A stretch of DNA of 12,561 nt from Rhodospirillaceae bacterium TMED167 (lineage in GTDB: Bacteria > Pseudomonadota > Alphaproteobacteria > Rhodospirillales_A > UBA2165), in contig NHHQ01000044.1 of the NCBI GenBank assembly GCA_002170915.1, forward strand, positions 10,985-23,545, given 5' to 3'. Shown here piece after piece: positions 12,170-12,561 of the stretch (positions are counted from its first letter, which is position 1; every line of letters begins with the position of its first letter). The notes under the pieces were generated by a model that was not told where the DNA came from, did not search any database, and saw nothing but the letters and a program-made list of their open reading frames with translations. A program made the translations under genes and the position numbers.

Positions 12170-12561
12170 GTGGTCATTGACATTACACTCCCCCTGCTGT
12201 CCTGGCTTTCGGTCCTGGTTGTTGTTGGAGCTCTAATTGCTGCAGCTGTTTCCGATTTTCGTTTCCTGACAATCCCCAATTGGTGCCCGGTCACCGTAGC
12301 CGCTTTTTATCTGCCATTCGCATACGCTTTGAACATGCCACCAGCGGGGCTCGCCCTACATTATGGATTAGGCGCTCTAATCTACCTGATAGGCCTCAGC
12401 CTTGCCTCCCATGGGATTATTGGCGGCGGCGATGTTAAGCTCCTGGCGGCGACCGCCATCTGGACGGGCCTTGGCATGATCGTTCAATTGCTTTTATCGG
12501 TGGCCGTCTTAGGCGGTGCCATCGCCCTTATCACCGTTTGTCTGAGAAGAATCTTATTGGA
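12170..12561 (+). CDS. cpaA: CpaA-type prepilin peptidase (A24 family), 3' end beyond the window
   Basis: The first 130 residues of a membrane aspartic peptidase that cleaves Flp prepilin leaders are present; the gene runs off the window edge. The two catalytic aspartates are D29 in VSDFRFLTIPNW and D88 in IIGGGDVKLLAA, the GxGD motif of type IV prepilin peptidases. Hydrophobic helices surround both. As in CpaA/TadV proteins, the N-terminal zinc-binding methylase domain of larger PilD enzymes is absent. The GTG at 12170 is chosen because it begins just before the first membrane segment and has AAAGGA about eleven bases upstream; a TTG at 12140 is the in-frame alternative. It lies directly downstream of the pilin gene, its expected substrate. 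More tad genes (cpaB, cpaC, cpaE, cpaF) would be expected to the right. Confidence 0.92.
   Translation, partial: MVIDITLPLLSWLSVLVVVGALIAAAVSDFRFLTIPNWCPVTVAAFYLPFAYALNMPPAGLALHYGLGALIYLIGLSLASHGIIGGGDVKLLAATAIWTGLGMIVQLLLSVAVLGGAIALITVCLRRILL

Overview
The window looks like an alphaproteobacterial chromosome segment of moderate GC content. The organism assignment is inference: it rests on the gene families (a beta-keto acid cleavage enzyme, an HSDL2-like short-chain dehydrogenase, and an Flp/CpaA start of a tad pilus locus) and on overall sequence style. No rRNA, tRNA, CRISPR array or intact mobile element was recognised.

Layout. 1-1110: a short AT-rich leader and an EamA-type (DMT) transporter. 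About 1150-1321: a stretch with no intact gene that reads as a decayed end of a sensor histidine kinase. 1372-5116, minus strand: three metabolic genes transcribed in the order amidase, BKACE-family beta-keto acid cleavage enzyme (DUF849), then a 3-hydroxyisobutyrate-dehydrogenase-type beta-hydroxyacid dehydrogenase. Leaders of about 245-270 bp separate them. 5408-7219, plus strand: a complete RecQ helicase (helicase core, zinc site, RQC, HRDC), divergent from the amidase. 7229-8812, minus strand: two short-chain dehydrogenases in one tight operon, FabG-like first and HSDL2-like second, ending 9 bp from the recQ stop. 8959-9357, plus strand: a VOC/glyoxalase-fold protein. 9458-11283, plus strand: two more DMT transporters 8 bp apart. 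11284-11930: a gene-poor stretch with strong dyad symmetries and a possible gene remnant. 11931-12561: an Flp pilin gene and the 5' part of a CpaA prepilin peptidase, the start of a tad pilus locus that continues beyond the window.

How the genes may work together. The amidase, beta-hydroxyacid dehydrogenase and BKACE enzyme could form a short catabolic route: an amide is hydrolysed to a beta-hydroxy acid, which is oxidised to a beta-keto acid, which BKACE converts with acetyl-CoA to acetoacetate and a new acyl-CoA. The substrate is unknown. The two dehydrogenases, the VOC protein and three small-molecule exporters or importers fit an accessory metabolic region, but nothing in the sequence ties them to one pathway. 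The BKACE upstream region holds a plausible promoter and three separate symmetric DNA motifs, so this gene is probably regulated. The best candidate for an undescribed system is this amidase/BKACE/dehydrogenase set; the other findings are modest.
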